NCBI GenBank assembly: GCA_019241095.1 | Contig: JAFAXJ010000508.1 | Span: 1 to 9,651, forward strand | Length of the DNA stretch: 9,651 bases | From: Verrucomicrobiota bacterium | GTDB taxonomy: Bacteria > Verrucomicrobiota > Verrucomicrobiia > Chthoniobacterales > JAFAMB01 | Direction of reading: 5' to 3' | Shown here: positions 1-6,702 of the stretch, one piece after another | How positions within the stretch are numbered: position 1 is the first letter of the stretch | How the letters are laid out: each line of letters begins with the position of its first letter | The notes under the pieces: generated by a model | Seen by the model: the letters and a program-made list of their open reading frames with translations, nothing else | Database searches by the model: none | What the model was told of the DNA's origin: nothing | Program-made: the position numbers and the translations under genes

Positions 1-1
1 C

Positions 2-262
2 GAATCCGTTCTCTCGTCGAATATCGCGGCAAAACTCGCGGAATCGATCGCGCATCCGGAGCTCTCGAAGCGCGAACGGCAGGTGCTGAAATACTTGGCC
101 AATGGACGGAGCAATAAAGAGATTGCCCGGATTCTTTACATTAGCGAACATACAGCAAAGGCCCACGTCAGGGCTGTCATGACGAAGTTAAATGCGGACA
201 GCCGTACGGAGGTCATTGCGATTGCGACTAAGCACGGATTGATAAAGGATGTGCCGGGTTAG
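2..262 (+). CDS. LuxR/NarL-type DNA-binding response regulator, C-terminal end (5' partial)
   Basis: The frame is open from the left edge and gives 86 residues before a TAG stop. Residues about 20-80 form a complete GerE/LuxR-type helix-turn-helix domain: LSKRERQVLKYLANG, then SNKEIARILYISEHTAKAHV (recognition helix region about 48-59), then the closing helix with KLNADSRTEVIAIA. This domain binds DNA as a dimer, usually at the C-terminus of a two-component response regulator. The receiver or other sensory domain lies outside the window, so the signal and partner kinase cannot be named. The last residues, KHGLIKDVPG, are a typical end for NarL-type regulators. The next 130 bases hold no gene I can support. 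Confidence 0.9.
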   Translation, partial: ESVLSSNIAAKLAESIAHPELSKRERQVLKYLANGRSNKEIARILYISEHTAKAHVRAVMTKLNADSRTEVIAIATKHGLIKDVPG

Positions 263-393
263 CGTCAAACCGTCCGTACTTTCCAGCAGCATATCGGTGT
301 ATCGGCGTATGAGAAGGCCAAAGCCAAAATCGTCGCGCCCCGAATCGAAATTGAGAATAGTTCAACAAATCTGAGCGTCTGGGAACGGGGTGC

Positions 394-627
394 CTACCCG
401 TGTTTCTGGGAAATAGCTGGGGGTTTAAAAGGGCCCAGTTCCCAATAGGTAATCTTCCCGTTTAGACTATCAACATACCTGACGGTGCCGTCTTGGGAAA
501 CGACGATGATCATGCATTCTGGGTGCTGACGACTGAGCCGGTACGCGGCTCGATGCCGTGTGCCGGCCTCGTCTGCGCGCTCTTCGATAAGCTCCGTAGC
601 TTCAAGGACATAATTCCCTCGAGTTAC
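394..627 (-). pseudogene. Truncated DisA_N (diadenylate cyclase) domain fragment
   Basis: The minus strand holds 77 sense codons between a TAA (628-630) and a TAG (394-396). They read as the second half of a DAC/DisA_N domain: LEATELIEERADEAGTRHRA, then AYRLSRQHPECMIIVVSQDG, then TVRYVDSLNGKITYWE. GTRHRAA is the family's ATP-binding RHR motif, and MIIVVSQDGTVRYV is the strand pair that follows it. Intact proteins of this family make cyclic di-AMP and also need an N-terminal DGA motif, which is absent. There is no ATG, GTG or TTG in frame before the internal Met at about residue 44. The tRNA-Arg gene sits directly upstream on the same strand, leaving no room for the missing half. I infer a decayed remnant, not an active cyclase. 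Family recognition is by eye. A short protein from a non-standard start is possible but less likely. Confidence 0.6.
407..444. other. Imperfect inverted repeat inside the cyclase remnant
   Basis: TGGGAA (407-412) pairs with TTCCCA (439-444), and CTGGG (417-421) pairs with CCCAG (434-438). A four-base bulge (413-416) separates the two stem parts on one side, and the loop has 12 bases. It lies just before the stop of the cyclase fragment on the minus strand. No U-run follows on either strand, so it is not a standard intrinsic terminator. It may be chance structure. Confidence 0.35.
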
Positions 628-636
628 TTACCAAAG

Positions 637-710
637 CGCGCTCTGCGGGACTCGAACCCACGACCCAGGGATTAGAAATCCCTTGCTCTATCCAGCTGAG
701 CTAAGAGCGC
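637..710 (-). tRNA. tRNA-Arg (anticodon UCU)
   Basis: The reverse complement folds into a standard 74-base cloverleaf, counting the discriminator. The acceptor stem is GCGCTCT/AGAGCGC (704-710 with 638-644) with seven perfect pairs. The D stem is GCTC/GAGC. The anticodon stem AGGGA/TCCCT encloses the loop TTTCTAA, whose anticodon TCT lies at 674-676. The T arm is GTGGG-TTCGAGT-CCCGC with one G-U pair, and the discriminator base is G (637). It reads the arginine codon AGA. The bases after the discriminator are CTT, so the 3' CCA is not encoded and must be added by an enzyme such as the one at 1855-3210. The cyclase remnant begins 9 nt beyond its 3' end. Confidence 0.96.
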
Positions 711-904
711 AGTGCTTGCCAAGGAGGCTAGTCTACACGGCATTCACCATCAAGACTGGCCGTAACTAGCGCGAAGGAAAATACGGCTTTCGGCCTTGCG
801 AGCAAGAAAAAGACTTTTCTGCACGGCCTGCGAATGCCTCAACGGATTCCAGGCTGCAGAAGTATCGGCTACGGTGGGCTTGTTTTCCTCAACCGCTTCG
901 ATCG
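711..904. other. Gap between tRNA-Arg and the RHH ORF; contains an open minus-strand frame
   Basis: No gene with a start codon is supported here. On the minus strand a frame stays open from 917 to 753 (55 codons, stop TGA at 750-752) and reads LARLAIEAVEENKPTVADTS, then AAWNPLRHSQAVQKSLFLAR, then KAESRIFLRASYGQS. It has no ATG, GTG or TTG near its beginning, and it overlaps the end of the ribbon-helix-helix ORF in the neighbouring frame. A -1 shift near 911 would join the two. It could be a frameshifted C-terminal extension of that ORF or chance. No promoter or terminator was recognised. Confidence 0.3.
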
Positions 905-1114
905 CTAATCGCGCGAGCTAAATTTTGGAGGCCAATCCAACCGTCGACCAGTCTTATGCGCTTCCAACAGCGCGTAGGTGCAAAGCTGGAAGAAATGGCT
1001 GCGATCTTTAAACCCGAATTCTCGCACAATTTTCTCCAAAGCATCCAGCTGCTCGAGACGAACACTGGTGGTCCTTTTGGTCGTCGCTACCTCTAACAAT
1101 CCATCCGTTTGCAT
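905..1114 (-). CDS. Small ribbon-helix-helix (CopG/Arc-like) domain protein, putative
   Basis: The 69-residue reading from the ATG at 1114 has a beta strand, TTKRTTSVRLEQL, then helix 1 (DALEKIVREFG), a short turn (FKDRS) and helix 2 (HFFQLCTYALLEAHKTG). This is the layout of ribbon-helix-helix DNA-binding domains, which dimerise through the strand and insert it into the major groove. Members are often antitoxins or small repressors, but no toxin-like partner is seen alongside. The same frame extends upstream to a TTG at 1252 (115 residues, with a CNFC motif), but the added part looks unlike a folded domain and I see no clear ribosome-binding site for either start. I chose the ATG because it closely precedes the recognisable domain. 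The ORF may also be broken at its 3' end (see 711-904). The function is not known. Confidence 0.4.
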   Translation of the reverse strand: MQTDGLLEVATTKRTTSVRLEQLDALEKIVREFGFKDRSHFFQLCTYALLEAHKTGRRLDWPPKFSSRD

Positions 1115-1315
1115 CGAAACGTATTTCGAAGTATTCGCCAATTGGGATGCGCAAAAATTGCAAAAATCTGGCGAATCCGATCTTTCCTGTGAAGGACAGA
1201 CAAATAACCAGCATGGAGCTCGCCAAAAAAATTCACGTTTTCCCTTGCTCAATTTACCGGAATAGCGCTTTACTAACCACTAGTGTTTAGATCCCTCTCC
1301 ATGAACCATGACGCG
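1115..1315. other. Gap upstream of the RHH ORF, no feature seen
   Basis: This stretch holds the N-terminal extension frame of the ribbon-helix-helix ORF (up to the TTG at 1252) and overlapping frames on the plus strand, none with family resemblance or a good ribosome-binding site. No promoter could be assigned with confidence. Confidence 0.3.
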
Positions 1316-1368
1316 GACATGCCAGTAAAATGCTGGTTTGTCGATGTCGCCATTGACGCTGGCGACAT
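1316..1368 (+). other. Two adjacent hairpins, possible structured leader RNA
   Basis: The first hairpin has GACA (1316-1319) pairing with TGTC (1339-1342) and CCAG (1322-1325) with CTGG (1333-1336), with small internal loops. The second is a perfect nine-pair stem, ATGTCGCCA (1344-1352) with TGGCGACAT (1360-1368), around a seven-base loop TTGACGC. Together with the terminator-like element at 1418-1448 and the small ORF at 1482 they could form a 5' leader. I do not recognise a known riboswitch class. Because perfect stems fold on either strand, the strand is inferred from the T-run downstream. Confidence 0.4.
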
Positions 1369-1417
1369 GTCGGTTCGGGGGGCGGAATAGGCAATTCAAA
1401 AATAAAACGACCTATCA

Positions 1418-1448
1418 CCCACCGCCGAAGGCTGGCAGTGGGTTTTTT
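1418..1448 (+). terminator. Intrinsic terminator or attenuator ahead of a small ORF
   Basis: CCCAC (1418-1422) pairs with GTGGG (1438-1442). After one C-A mismatch, GCC (1424-1426) pairs with GGC (1434-1436) around a seven-base loop. Six T bases (1443-1448) follow at once, the normal form of a rho-independent terminator on the plus strand. No plus-strand gene is seen directly upstream for it to end. GGCAG (1434-1438) can instead pair with CTGCC (1452-1456), which would break the terminator stem. That arrangement is compatible with attenuation but not proof of it. Confidence 0.5.
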
Positions 1449-1481
1449 GGCCTGCCGCTGGTCAACGGAGAAACGAGAATC

Positions 1482-1634
1482 ATGACCATCGAAGAATTAA
1501 CGCAGGAACAGAAATTGGCACTTCTGGCGGATCTCTACCTCGAGCTCAACTTGCCTTTGCAAGACGCAAGGACGGCCGCTAAGGCTGACCTGGTGCAGCT
1601 TGAGGACTGGAAAACGATCGAGGAAGCTGCATGA
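1482..1634 (+). CDS. Small acidic hypothetical protein (50 residues)
   Basis: The ATG at 1482 is preceded by GGAG at 1467-1470, somewhat far (11 nt) but in a usable position. The product, beginning MTIEELTQEQKLALLADLYL, is acidic, rich in Leu, Glu and Ala, and predicted by eye to be mostly helical. I recognise no family. It lies 33 nt after the terminator-like element. Its stop overlaps, as ATGA, a further 21-residue frame (1631-1696, MNSYNLKRSFAQRVERIPLT...) that is too short to call. The same frame is open upstream to 1338 but that part carries the hairpin and terminator, so the internal ATG is preferred. It could be a real small protein or chance. Confidence 0.4.
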   Translation: MTIEELTQEQKLALLADLYLELNLPLQDARTAAKADLVQLEDWKTIEEAA

Positions 1635-1748
1635 ACAGCTACAACTTGAAGCGCAGCTTTGCTCAACGGGTGGAGCGGATACCGCTGACAAGTTGAAGTT
1701 CACAAGTTCCTTGAGCGGATGGAGCGGTCCAAGGGGAGAGGGATAGCT

Positions 1749-1874
1749 ATGGAGTTTGCAGTCTGCAACAAAAGCTCGCTTTGGCGGGTGCCCGATCGCT
1801 GTTCCCTGATTGGCTGGATGTTGACGACTCTGAAGCGCTCGCTGAAGCTGTTCAATGGCGCTGCCGATTCTTAG
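1749..1874 (+). CDS. Possible 41-residue leader ORF overlapping the cca start
   Basis: An ATG at 1749 follows a purine-rich GAGAGG at 1736-1741, a better ribosome-binding site than the one before cca. The frame (MEFAVCNKSSLWRV...LKLFNGAADS) ends at 1874, overlapping the first 20 bases of cca in another frame. The sequence has no recognisable family. The overlap would allow ribosomes ending here to restart at the cca ATG, which itself lacks a clear Shine-Dalgarno. This is inference from layout only. It may be noncoding 5' sequence of cca. Confidence 0.22.
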   Translation: MEFAVCNKSSLWRVPDRCSLIGWMLTTLKRSLKLFNGAADS

Positions 1875-3210
1875 CGATTCCAAGTCTTACGACGCAGCCG
1901 TGCAGATTGTTTCCAAGCTGAATTCGGAAGGATACATCGCTTACTTTGCGGGCGGCTGCGTACGCGACGCCCTTGAAGGAAAAACGCCGAGCGATATCGA
2001 CATAGCTACCAACGCCCATCCTGACGCTGTGCAAAAGCTCTTTCGCAAAACCATTCCGGTTGGCGTTCAGTTTGGGGTTGTCCGTGTGCGGGACGGAGAT
2101 TTTGAATATGAAGTAGCGACATTTCGAACTGATGGGCCATATCTGGACGGACGGCGACCGAGCGATGTTGCTTTCTCCACTGCAGAACAAGACGCGTTGC
2201 GGAGGGATTTTACTGTAAACGGTATGTTCTATGATCCGCTCGCAGGAGAGGTGATCGATTTCGTTGGCGGGCAAAGCGATCTTCACCAGCGCATAGTGCG
2301 GGCGATCGGTGAACCGGCGCTCCGTTTCAAAGAAGATCGTTTGAGGCTGATTCGCGCCATTCGATTCGCGGCTAAGCTGGAATTTGAGATCGAGCATGGC
2401 ACGTGGGAAGCCATCAGATCTGCTGCTCCCGAGATTTCTTTGGTCAGCATGGAGCGTGTGCGTGATGAATTGATAAAGATTTTGGGCGATCGGAACCGTG
2501 TTCGCGGATTCGATCTGATGGACCGAAGTTGTCTTTTGGCTGTGGTTTTGCCGGAAGTTGATCGGCTGAAAGGGGTGGAGCAACCCGAGAAATTTCATCC
2601 CGAGGGTGATGTTTTCGTCCATACACGCAAAATGTTGAGCTTGCTGGAACCGGGCGCGGATGGGCTACTGGCTATGGCTGTGTTGCTGCATGACATTGGA
2701 AAACCTTTAACTCAAACATTTGAGGAAGATCGTATCCGGTTTAACGGTCACGATCGCGTAGGAGCTGAAATGGCGGAGCGGACTATGGAGCGTCTACGGT
2801 TTTCACGTGCCCAGATACAACTTGTTGTTGAAGCAGTGCGGCAACATATGGTCTTCAAAGACGTACAACAGATGCGCCCGGCGCGGTTGAAGCGTTTTAT
2901 GGCTCGGCCGACATTTGAGCTGGAACTTGAATTACATCGGGTCGATTGCATGGCCAGCCATGGCGATATCGAGAATCATACCTTTCTGTCCAACAAGAAA
3001 AAAGAGTTTGCTCACCAACCTCTGATCCCTGAACCTTTGCTACGCGGCGATGATCTTCTCGCGCTTGGCCTTAATCCAGGGCCGGAAATTGGGCGATTGT
3101 TGAACGCGGTCCAGACTGCACAGTTAGAAGGGGAAATCAAGACTCGTAAAGAAGCGCTCGAGCTAGTTCGGTCTGTCAGTCCTGATCTAAGTTCAGCTGC
3201 CTCAAGTTAG
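1855..3210 (+). CDS. cca: CCA tRNA nucleotidyltransferase with HD domain
   Basis: This 451-residue protein belongs to the class II CCA-adding/poly(A) polymerase family, which adds or repairs the 3' CCA of tRNAs from CTP and ATP without a template. Motifs in order: nucleotidyltransferase GGCVRD (33-38) and the metal-binding DIDI (D47, D49); RRDFTVNGM (116-124), the sugar/nucleotide-binding motif; EDRLRLIRAIRFAAKL (160-175) and SMERVRDELIKIL (198-210) of the head and neck; then an HD phosphohydrolase region with H256, LLHDIGKP (277-284, H279 D280) and FNGHDRVGAE (296-305). The C-terminus (396-439) matches the usual RNA-binding tail. The ATG at 1855 is the only in-frame start after an upstream TGA at 1843. 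It has no clear ribosome-binding site. A strict poly(A) polymerase or a split A-adding enzyme cannot be excluded by eye, but nearby tRNA-Arg lacking an encoded CCA fits this role. Confidence 0.93.
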   Translation: MALPILSDSKSYDAAVQIVSKLNSEGYIAYFAGGCVRDALEGKTPSDIDIATNAHPDAVQKLFRKTIPVGVQFGVVRVRDGDFEYEVATFRTDGPYLDGRRPSDVAFSTAEQDALRRDFTVNGMFYDPLAGEVIDFVGGQSDLHQRIVRAIGEPALRFKEDRLRLIRAIRFAAKLEFEIEHGTWEAIRSAAPEISLVSMERVRDELIKILGDRNRVRGFDLMDRSCLLAVVLPEVDRLKGVEQPEKFHPEGDVFVHTRKMLSLLEPGADGLLAMAVLLHDIGKPLTQTFEEDRIRFNGHDRVGAEMAERTMERLRFSRAQIQLVVEAVRQHMVFKDVQQMRPARLKRFMARPTFELELELHRVDCMASHGDIENHTFLSNKKKEFAHQPLIPEPLLRGDDLLALGLNPGPEIGRLLNAVQTAQLEGEIKTRKEALELVRSVSPDLSSAASS

Positions 3211-3250
3211 TTGGAAAGGCAGCGGCAGCTCCCGCAGATCCTGACTTCTT

Positions 3251-3730
3251 TCATCGGCCTTTAAGGTGCCGATTTTGTTTTTTCTCCGGACGTTCGAGCG
3301 AGGATAAGATCAATAATCCGGCGGCAACGCAAATGCAGCTGTCAGCAACGTTAAAGGATGGCCAGGCATACTCGCGGATATAGAAATGAAGGAAATCCGT
3401 TACTGCACCGCGCAAAACACGATCAGTCAGGTTGCCCAAGATTCCAGTTACTAACAAGCAGAACGAAAGCCGGGTGGCAAAGTTCGTACCAGGTGATCGA
3501 AACAACAGGAAGATTATGGTCACCAAGGCAACGAAAGCTAAGCCAATGAAGAAGGTATTGTTGCCTGTAAACATGCTAAAGGCGGCGCCGGTATTAACAG
3601 CGTGGACAAGGCTGAAAAAGCCCGGGATTATCGGCACTTCCGAGCCATATGGGATGTTCTCGCGAACCAGCCATTTGGTTAATTGGTCGAAAAAGTACAA
3701 AGGCAGACTGACGAATAGCAATAACCTCAT
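3251..3730 (-). CDS. lspA: Lipoprotein signal peptidase (signal peptidase II)
   Basis: This inner-membrane aspartic protease cuts the signal peptide of prolipoproteins after Lgt has added diacylglycerol to the cysteine. At 159 residues it has the normal length. Four hydrophobic segments are visible (about 2-20, 57-77, 86-106, 129-144). Conserved blocks are FDQLTKW (14-20), NTGAAFSM (46-53), GNLTDRVLRGAVTDF (99-113) and WPSFNVADS (123-131). The catalytic pair is D112 and D130. The start ATG is 13 nt after the ileS stop, and a GGAG ribosome-binding site lies in that gap, so the two genes are probably co-transcribed and coupled. The tail is basic (KKQNRHLKGR) and coincides with the opposing cca terminator. 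Confidence 0.96.
   Translation of the reverse strand: MRLLLFVSLPLYFFDQLTKWLVRENIPYGSEVPIIPGFFSLVHAVNTGAAFSMFTGNNTFFIGLAFVALVTIIFLLFRSPGTNFATRLSFCLLVTGILGNLTDRVLRGAVTDFLHFYIREYAWPSFNVADSCICVAAGLLILSSLERPEKKQNRHLKGR
3253..3283 (+). terminator. Rho-independent terminator of cca, inside the 3' end of lspA
   Basis: ATCGGC (3253-3258) and GCCGAT (3268-3273) form a perfect six-pair stem with a nine-base loop, followed by TTT-G-TTTTTT (3274-3283). It is directed on the plus strand, 42 nt after the cca stop. It lies within the last codons of lspA on the other strand, where the T-run is read as the Lys-Lys-Gln-Asn part of the LspA tail. Confidence 0.75.
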
Positions 3731-3743
3731 AGAGAGCTGCTCC

Positions 3744-6497
3744 TCAAAGGCAGTTGCTCTCCAAAGGCGAGTTGCTTCCTAAGAGGGACGTACCTATCAC
3801 CTCGCTGCACCGATCGCATAGCGCAGGATATTGAGCTTGATGGCCGACGGTGTCCCGATGTCTCCAGCAACGATCACATCTTAGGTACGGGGTCGGCGTA
3901 ACGACGGCTTCAGGTGTTCCGGAGGCGACGCCGACGTGGAGATCACTAAGAATCAGGAACTCCTCGATCGTAGCTAGATCGAGTTTGTGGATTGGATCGT
4001 CTTCAGGTAACGAAAGTTCCACGCGCGCTTCCAAGGCATTTCCGATCAGCTTATTCTGTCTGGCGATTTCTATCTGTTGTGCAACAATTGCGCGAGCTGC
4101 AAGGAGTGCCTCGGCGTCTTTTAACGCACCTGGATCTAATAACTCCGGATCAGGAGTTGGGAAAATTTTGAGGTGCACCGACTCCTGCCGGCCGAAATGG
4201 GTCCAAGCCTCTTCGGCAGTATATACAAGAATCGGCGCTAACAGTCGGACAAGCGTGTCGAATGTACGATACATGACGGTCTGAGTTGAGCGCCGGCGGC
4301 TCGAGGCGGGTGCGTCGCAGTACAGCCGATCCTTGGTTATATCAATGTAAAGGCTGCTTAGGTCGACAGAGCAAAACTGATTTATCGTGTGGTAAACCTT
4401 ATGAAATTCGTATTTTTGATAGGCAGCCTGGCATTGTTCAACAACCTGCTGCGAACGTGCTGAAATCCAACGATCGACTAACGTTGTTTGCGGTATCTGG
4501 CCCGTTCTAGGATCAAAATCATACAGGTTTGCTAACAAGATCCTCAAAGTGTTTCGAATCCGCCGGTATGTGTCGGTGAGTTGATCGAACATCTTCTCGC
4601 CGAAAGGCACCTCATCGAAATAATTAACGCTCGAAACCCATAATCGAACAATGTCAGCTCCAAATTTTTGGACGAAAAATTCGGCCTCAGTTGGCTTTAC
4701 ATAAGTGCCCTGTTGAGACTTGGAGATTTTCTGGCGGCTGTCCAAATCAACAACAAAACCATGAGTGAGCACTTCCCTGTATGGCGCTTCGCCATTCAGA
4801 GCGATGCTTGTCAGGAGGGATGACTGAAACCAGCCGCGATGCTGGTCAGTTGCCTCGGTGTAGACGTCGGCGGGCCAATGAAGTTCAGGATGGTGACGGA
4901 GAATCACCTGGTGACTGACTCCCGAATCAATCCATACATCGAGCGTGTCGTTCCGCCTGCTGAAAACTGCCGGCAGGTCAAGCTCTGCAGCGATTTCGGC
5001 ATCGGACAATTCGTACCAGACATTTGTGCCGCGTTTCTCCACAAGGTGAGCGGTACGGCGGATCCAATCCGGATCCAGGATCGGTTTCTGGCCATCGTAG
5101 AATACGGGCAGAGGTACGCCCCAGCTGCGCTGGCGTGAGATGCACCAGTCTGGCCGCGATTCTACTGTTGCATAGATACGTTTCTTACCCCAATGCGGAA
5201 GCCAAGTCACGTTGTCGATAGCCTCCAGGGCGACCTGTTTAACTGTGTCAAGCCGTATGAAAAATTGTTCAACCGCACGGAAAATGACCGGCGTTTTGGA
5301 TCGCCAGCAATATGGGTAGGTGTGATGATAATCACTGGCTGCGAGAAGATGACCTGTCTCGGCGAGTCTTTGAATTACATCCTTGTTGGCTTCAAAGACA
5401 TATTTACCTACCCATTCAGGAACTCCTACTTCGGCAGTATACCGTCCCTTATCGTCCACTGGAGATAATAGAGGCAGCCCAAATTTCGTACCTAAGACAT
5501 AGTCATCTTCGCCGTGCCCGGGAGCGATGTGGACGCACCCGGTCCCTGCATCGAGAGTTACATGTTCTCCCAAAAGCAGGGGCGATGTCCGGTTTAGAAA
5601 CGGATGCGAGTAAAGCCATCTCTCCATTGAGCTACCAGAAAAGGCTGCTGCAGGCCCACCGAGAGGTCTCCAGCCCGTGTTTTCAGCAAAGGCGTCAACG
5701 AGTTCGGAAGCCAGGACCAAGGTTAAATTGCGATCGCCACCCTCGAACTTCTGAGCCACATACCGGTATTTTGGATGAACCGCGATTGCAAGGTTGGCAG
5801 GAATAGTCCATGGCGTGGTCGTCCAAATAGCTATTGAGGCTGATCCCGCTAAAGGTCCGCTCTGCAGAGGAAAGCTGACATAAATAGACGGATCGCTTCG
5901 TTCCTTGTACTCGACCTCTGCTTCGGCTAAAGCGGTTTGAGCGCCTGTACTCCAAAAAACCGGTTTTTTGCCCTGATAAACAAGACCTTTTTCCACCAGC
6001 GCTGCAAAGATTCGCAGAACTTCGGCCTCATATTTAGGTTCCAGCGTGAGGTAAGGCTTCTCCCAGTCTCCCAAAACGCCGAGTCGTTTAAATTGCTGCC
6101 GTTGAATGGCGACGTATTTTCGCGCATATTCTTCCGATTTCTTCCGCACATCGAGCGGAGATAAATTTTTGGATTCTTTAACGACTTTGTACTCGATCGG
6201 CAACCCGTGACAATCCCAGCCCGGGACAAACGGAGCACGGAATCCCGCCATGGATCGGCTTCGTACTATGAGGTCTTTTAAGATCTTGTTAAGCGCTGTC
6301 CCCATATGAACATCGCCGTTTGCGAATGGAGGTCCGTCATGTAGAACGAAAAGAGGCGCATGGCGACGAGCATGCTGAATCTGCTGATAAACGTTCTCGC
6401 TTCCCCAACGAGCGAGAATCTCCGGTTCTCGGTTGATGAGATTGGCTTTCATGGGGAACGCTGTCTTCGGCAGGTTCAAGGTGTCTTTGTAGTTCAT
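3744..6497 (-). CDS. ileS: Isoleucyl-tRNA synthetase
   Basis: Charges tRNA-Ile with isoleucine and hydrolyses mischarged Val-tRNA. The start ATG at 6497 gives 917 residues beginning MNYKDTLNLPKTAFPMKANL, the normal bacterial beginning. The frame is open further upstream to a TTG at 6572, but the extra 25 residues look noncoding. Class I signatures are HMGT (64-67, in place of HIGH) in the PPFANGDVHMGTALNKILKD context, and KISKS (590-594, in place of KMSKS). The editing domain shows WTTTPWTIPANLA (225-237) and GHGEDDYVLG (327-336), including the conserved Asp. The tRNA-binding region spans about 640-800. The C-terminal zinc knuckle has C874, C877, C894 and C897. This is the standard bacterial (type 1) architecture with no missing key residue. 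It is followed by lspA after 13 nt and is divergent from the M50 protease. No strong ribosome-binding site is seen before the start. Confidence 0.97.
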   Translation of the reverse strand: MNYKDTLNLPKTAFPMKANLINREPEILARWGSENVYQQIQHARRHAPLFVLHDGPPFANGDVHMGTALNKILKDLIVRSRSMAGFRAPFVPGWDCHGLPIEYKVVKESKNLSPLDVRKKSEEYARKYVAIQRQQFKRLGVLGDWEKPYLTLEPKYEAEVLRIFAALVEKGLVYQGKKPVFWSTGAQTALAEAEVEYKERSDPSIYVSFPLQSGPLAGSASIAIWTTTPWTIPANLAIAVHPKYRYVAQKFEGGDRNLTLVLASELVDAFAENTGWRPLGGPAAAFSGSSMERWLYSHPFLNRTSPLLLGEHVTLDAGTGCVHIAPGHGEDDYVLGTKFGLPLLSPVDDKGRYTAEVGVPEWVGKYVFEANKDVIQRLAETGHLLAASDYHHTYPYCWRSKTPVIFRAVEQFFIRLDTVKQVALEAIDNVTWLPHWGKKRIYATVESRPDWCISRQRSWGVPLPVFYDGQKPILDPDWIRRTAHLVEKRGTNVWYELSDAEIAAELDLPAVFSRRNDTLDVWIDSGVSHQVILRHHPELHWPADVYTEATDQHRGWFQSSLLTSIALNGEAPYREVLTHGFVVDLDSRQKISKSQQGTYVKPTEAEFFVQKFGADIVRLWVSSVNYFDEVPFGEKMFDQLTDTYRRIRNTLRILLANLYDFDPRTGQIPQTTLVDRWISARSQQVVEQCQAAYQKYEFHKVYHTINQFCSVDLSSLYIDITKDRLYCDAPASSRRRSTQTVMYRTFDTLVRLLAPILVYTAEEAWTHFGRQESVHLKIFPTPDPELLDPGALKDAEALLAARAIVAQQIEIARQNKLIGNALEARVELSLPEDDPIHKLDLATIEEFLILSDLHVGVASGTPEAVVTPTPYLRCDRCWRHRDTVGHQAQYPALCDRCSEVIGTSLLGSNSPLESNCL

Positions 6498-6702
6498 ACG
6501 AAGAGTTCGGAAGCTAGCATCGTTTGAACGCGGCGCAAAGACGCCATTGAATGGATTGAGAGCAAAAGGCAAGGAGGGGCACCTAACCCGGAACGTGGGC
6601 CGTGGAACTTCCGACCAAGTACTGGTAAATCCTCACCTTTCATGACGATGTGAAAAGTGCAGGTTAGAGTGATATCGGTGCTAGAAGGGCAGAATCGAAA
6701 AG
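6498..6702. promoter_or_regulatory. Divergent intergenic region between ileS and the M50 protease gene
   Basis: These 205 bases should hold promoters for both directions, but I cannot assign -35/-10 boxes with confidence. An imperfect inverted repeat, CACCTTTCA (6634-6642) with TGAAAAGTG (6651-6659), pairs at 8 of 9 positions around an eight-base spacer. It could be an operator or a leader hairpin for the protease gene. A GAAGG at 6684-6688 is the nearest purine block before the protease ATG, though somewhat far. Confidence 0.35.

Noticed and set aside
380..402. ACGGG/CCCGT hairpin as a terminator near the cyclase stop
   Set aside because: Only five pairs and no U-run on either strand.
493..675. 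60-codon plus-strand frame (MGNDDDHAFWV...)
   Set aside because: It runs into the tRNA-Arg gene and lies opposite the cyclase fragment, whose frame has clear family motifs.
978..1265. 95-codon plus-strand frame opposite the RHH ORF
   Set aside because: No family resemblance; the minus strand shows the ribbon-helix-helix pattern instead.
1640..1730. Repeated GGAGCGG-like words as a repeat array
   Set aside because: Only two or three degenerate short copies without regular spacing.
1497..1883. 128-codon minus-strand frame over the small ORFs and the cca start
   Set aside because: Low-complexity Ser/Cys runs, no motif, and it overlaps the real cca start.
1852..2622. 256-codon minus-strand frame inside cca
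   Set aside because: It is the mirror of cca, whose plus-strand motifs are unmistakable.
3744..4600. HMGT and KISKS as degenerate, inactive signatures in IleRS
   Set aside because: They are known tolerated variants of HIGH and KMSKS, and all other domains, including the zinc knuckle, are intact.
6498..6572. 25-residue N-terminal extension of IleRS from a TTG
   Set aside because: MNYKDTLNLPKT is the normal family start, and the extension resembles no known sequence and has no ribosome-binding site.
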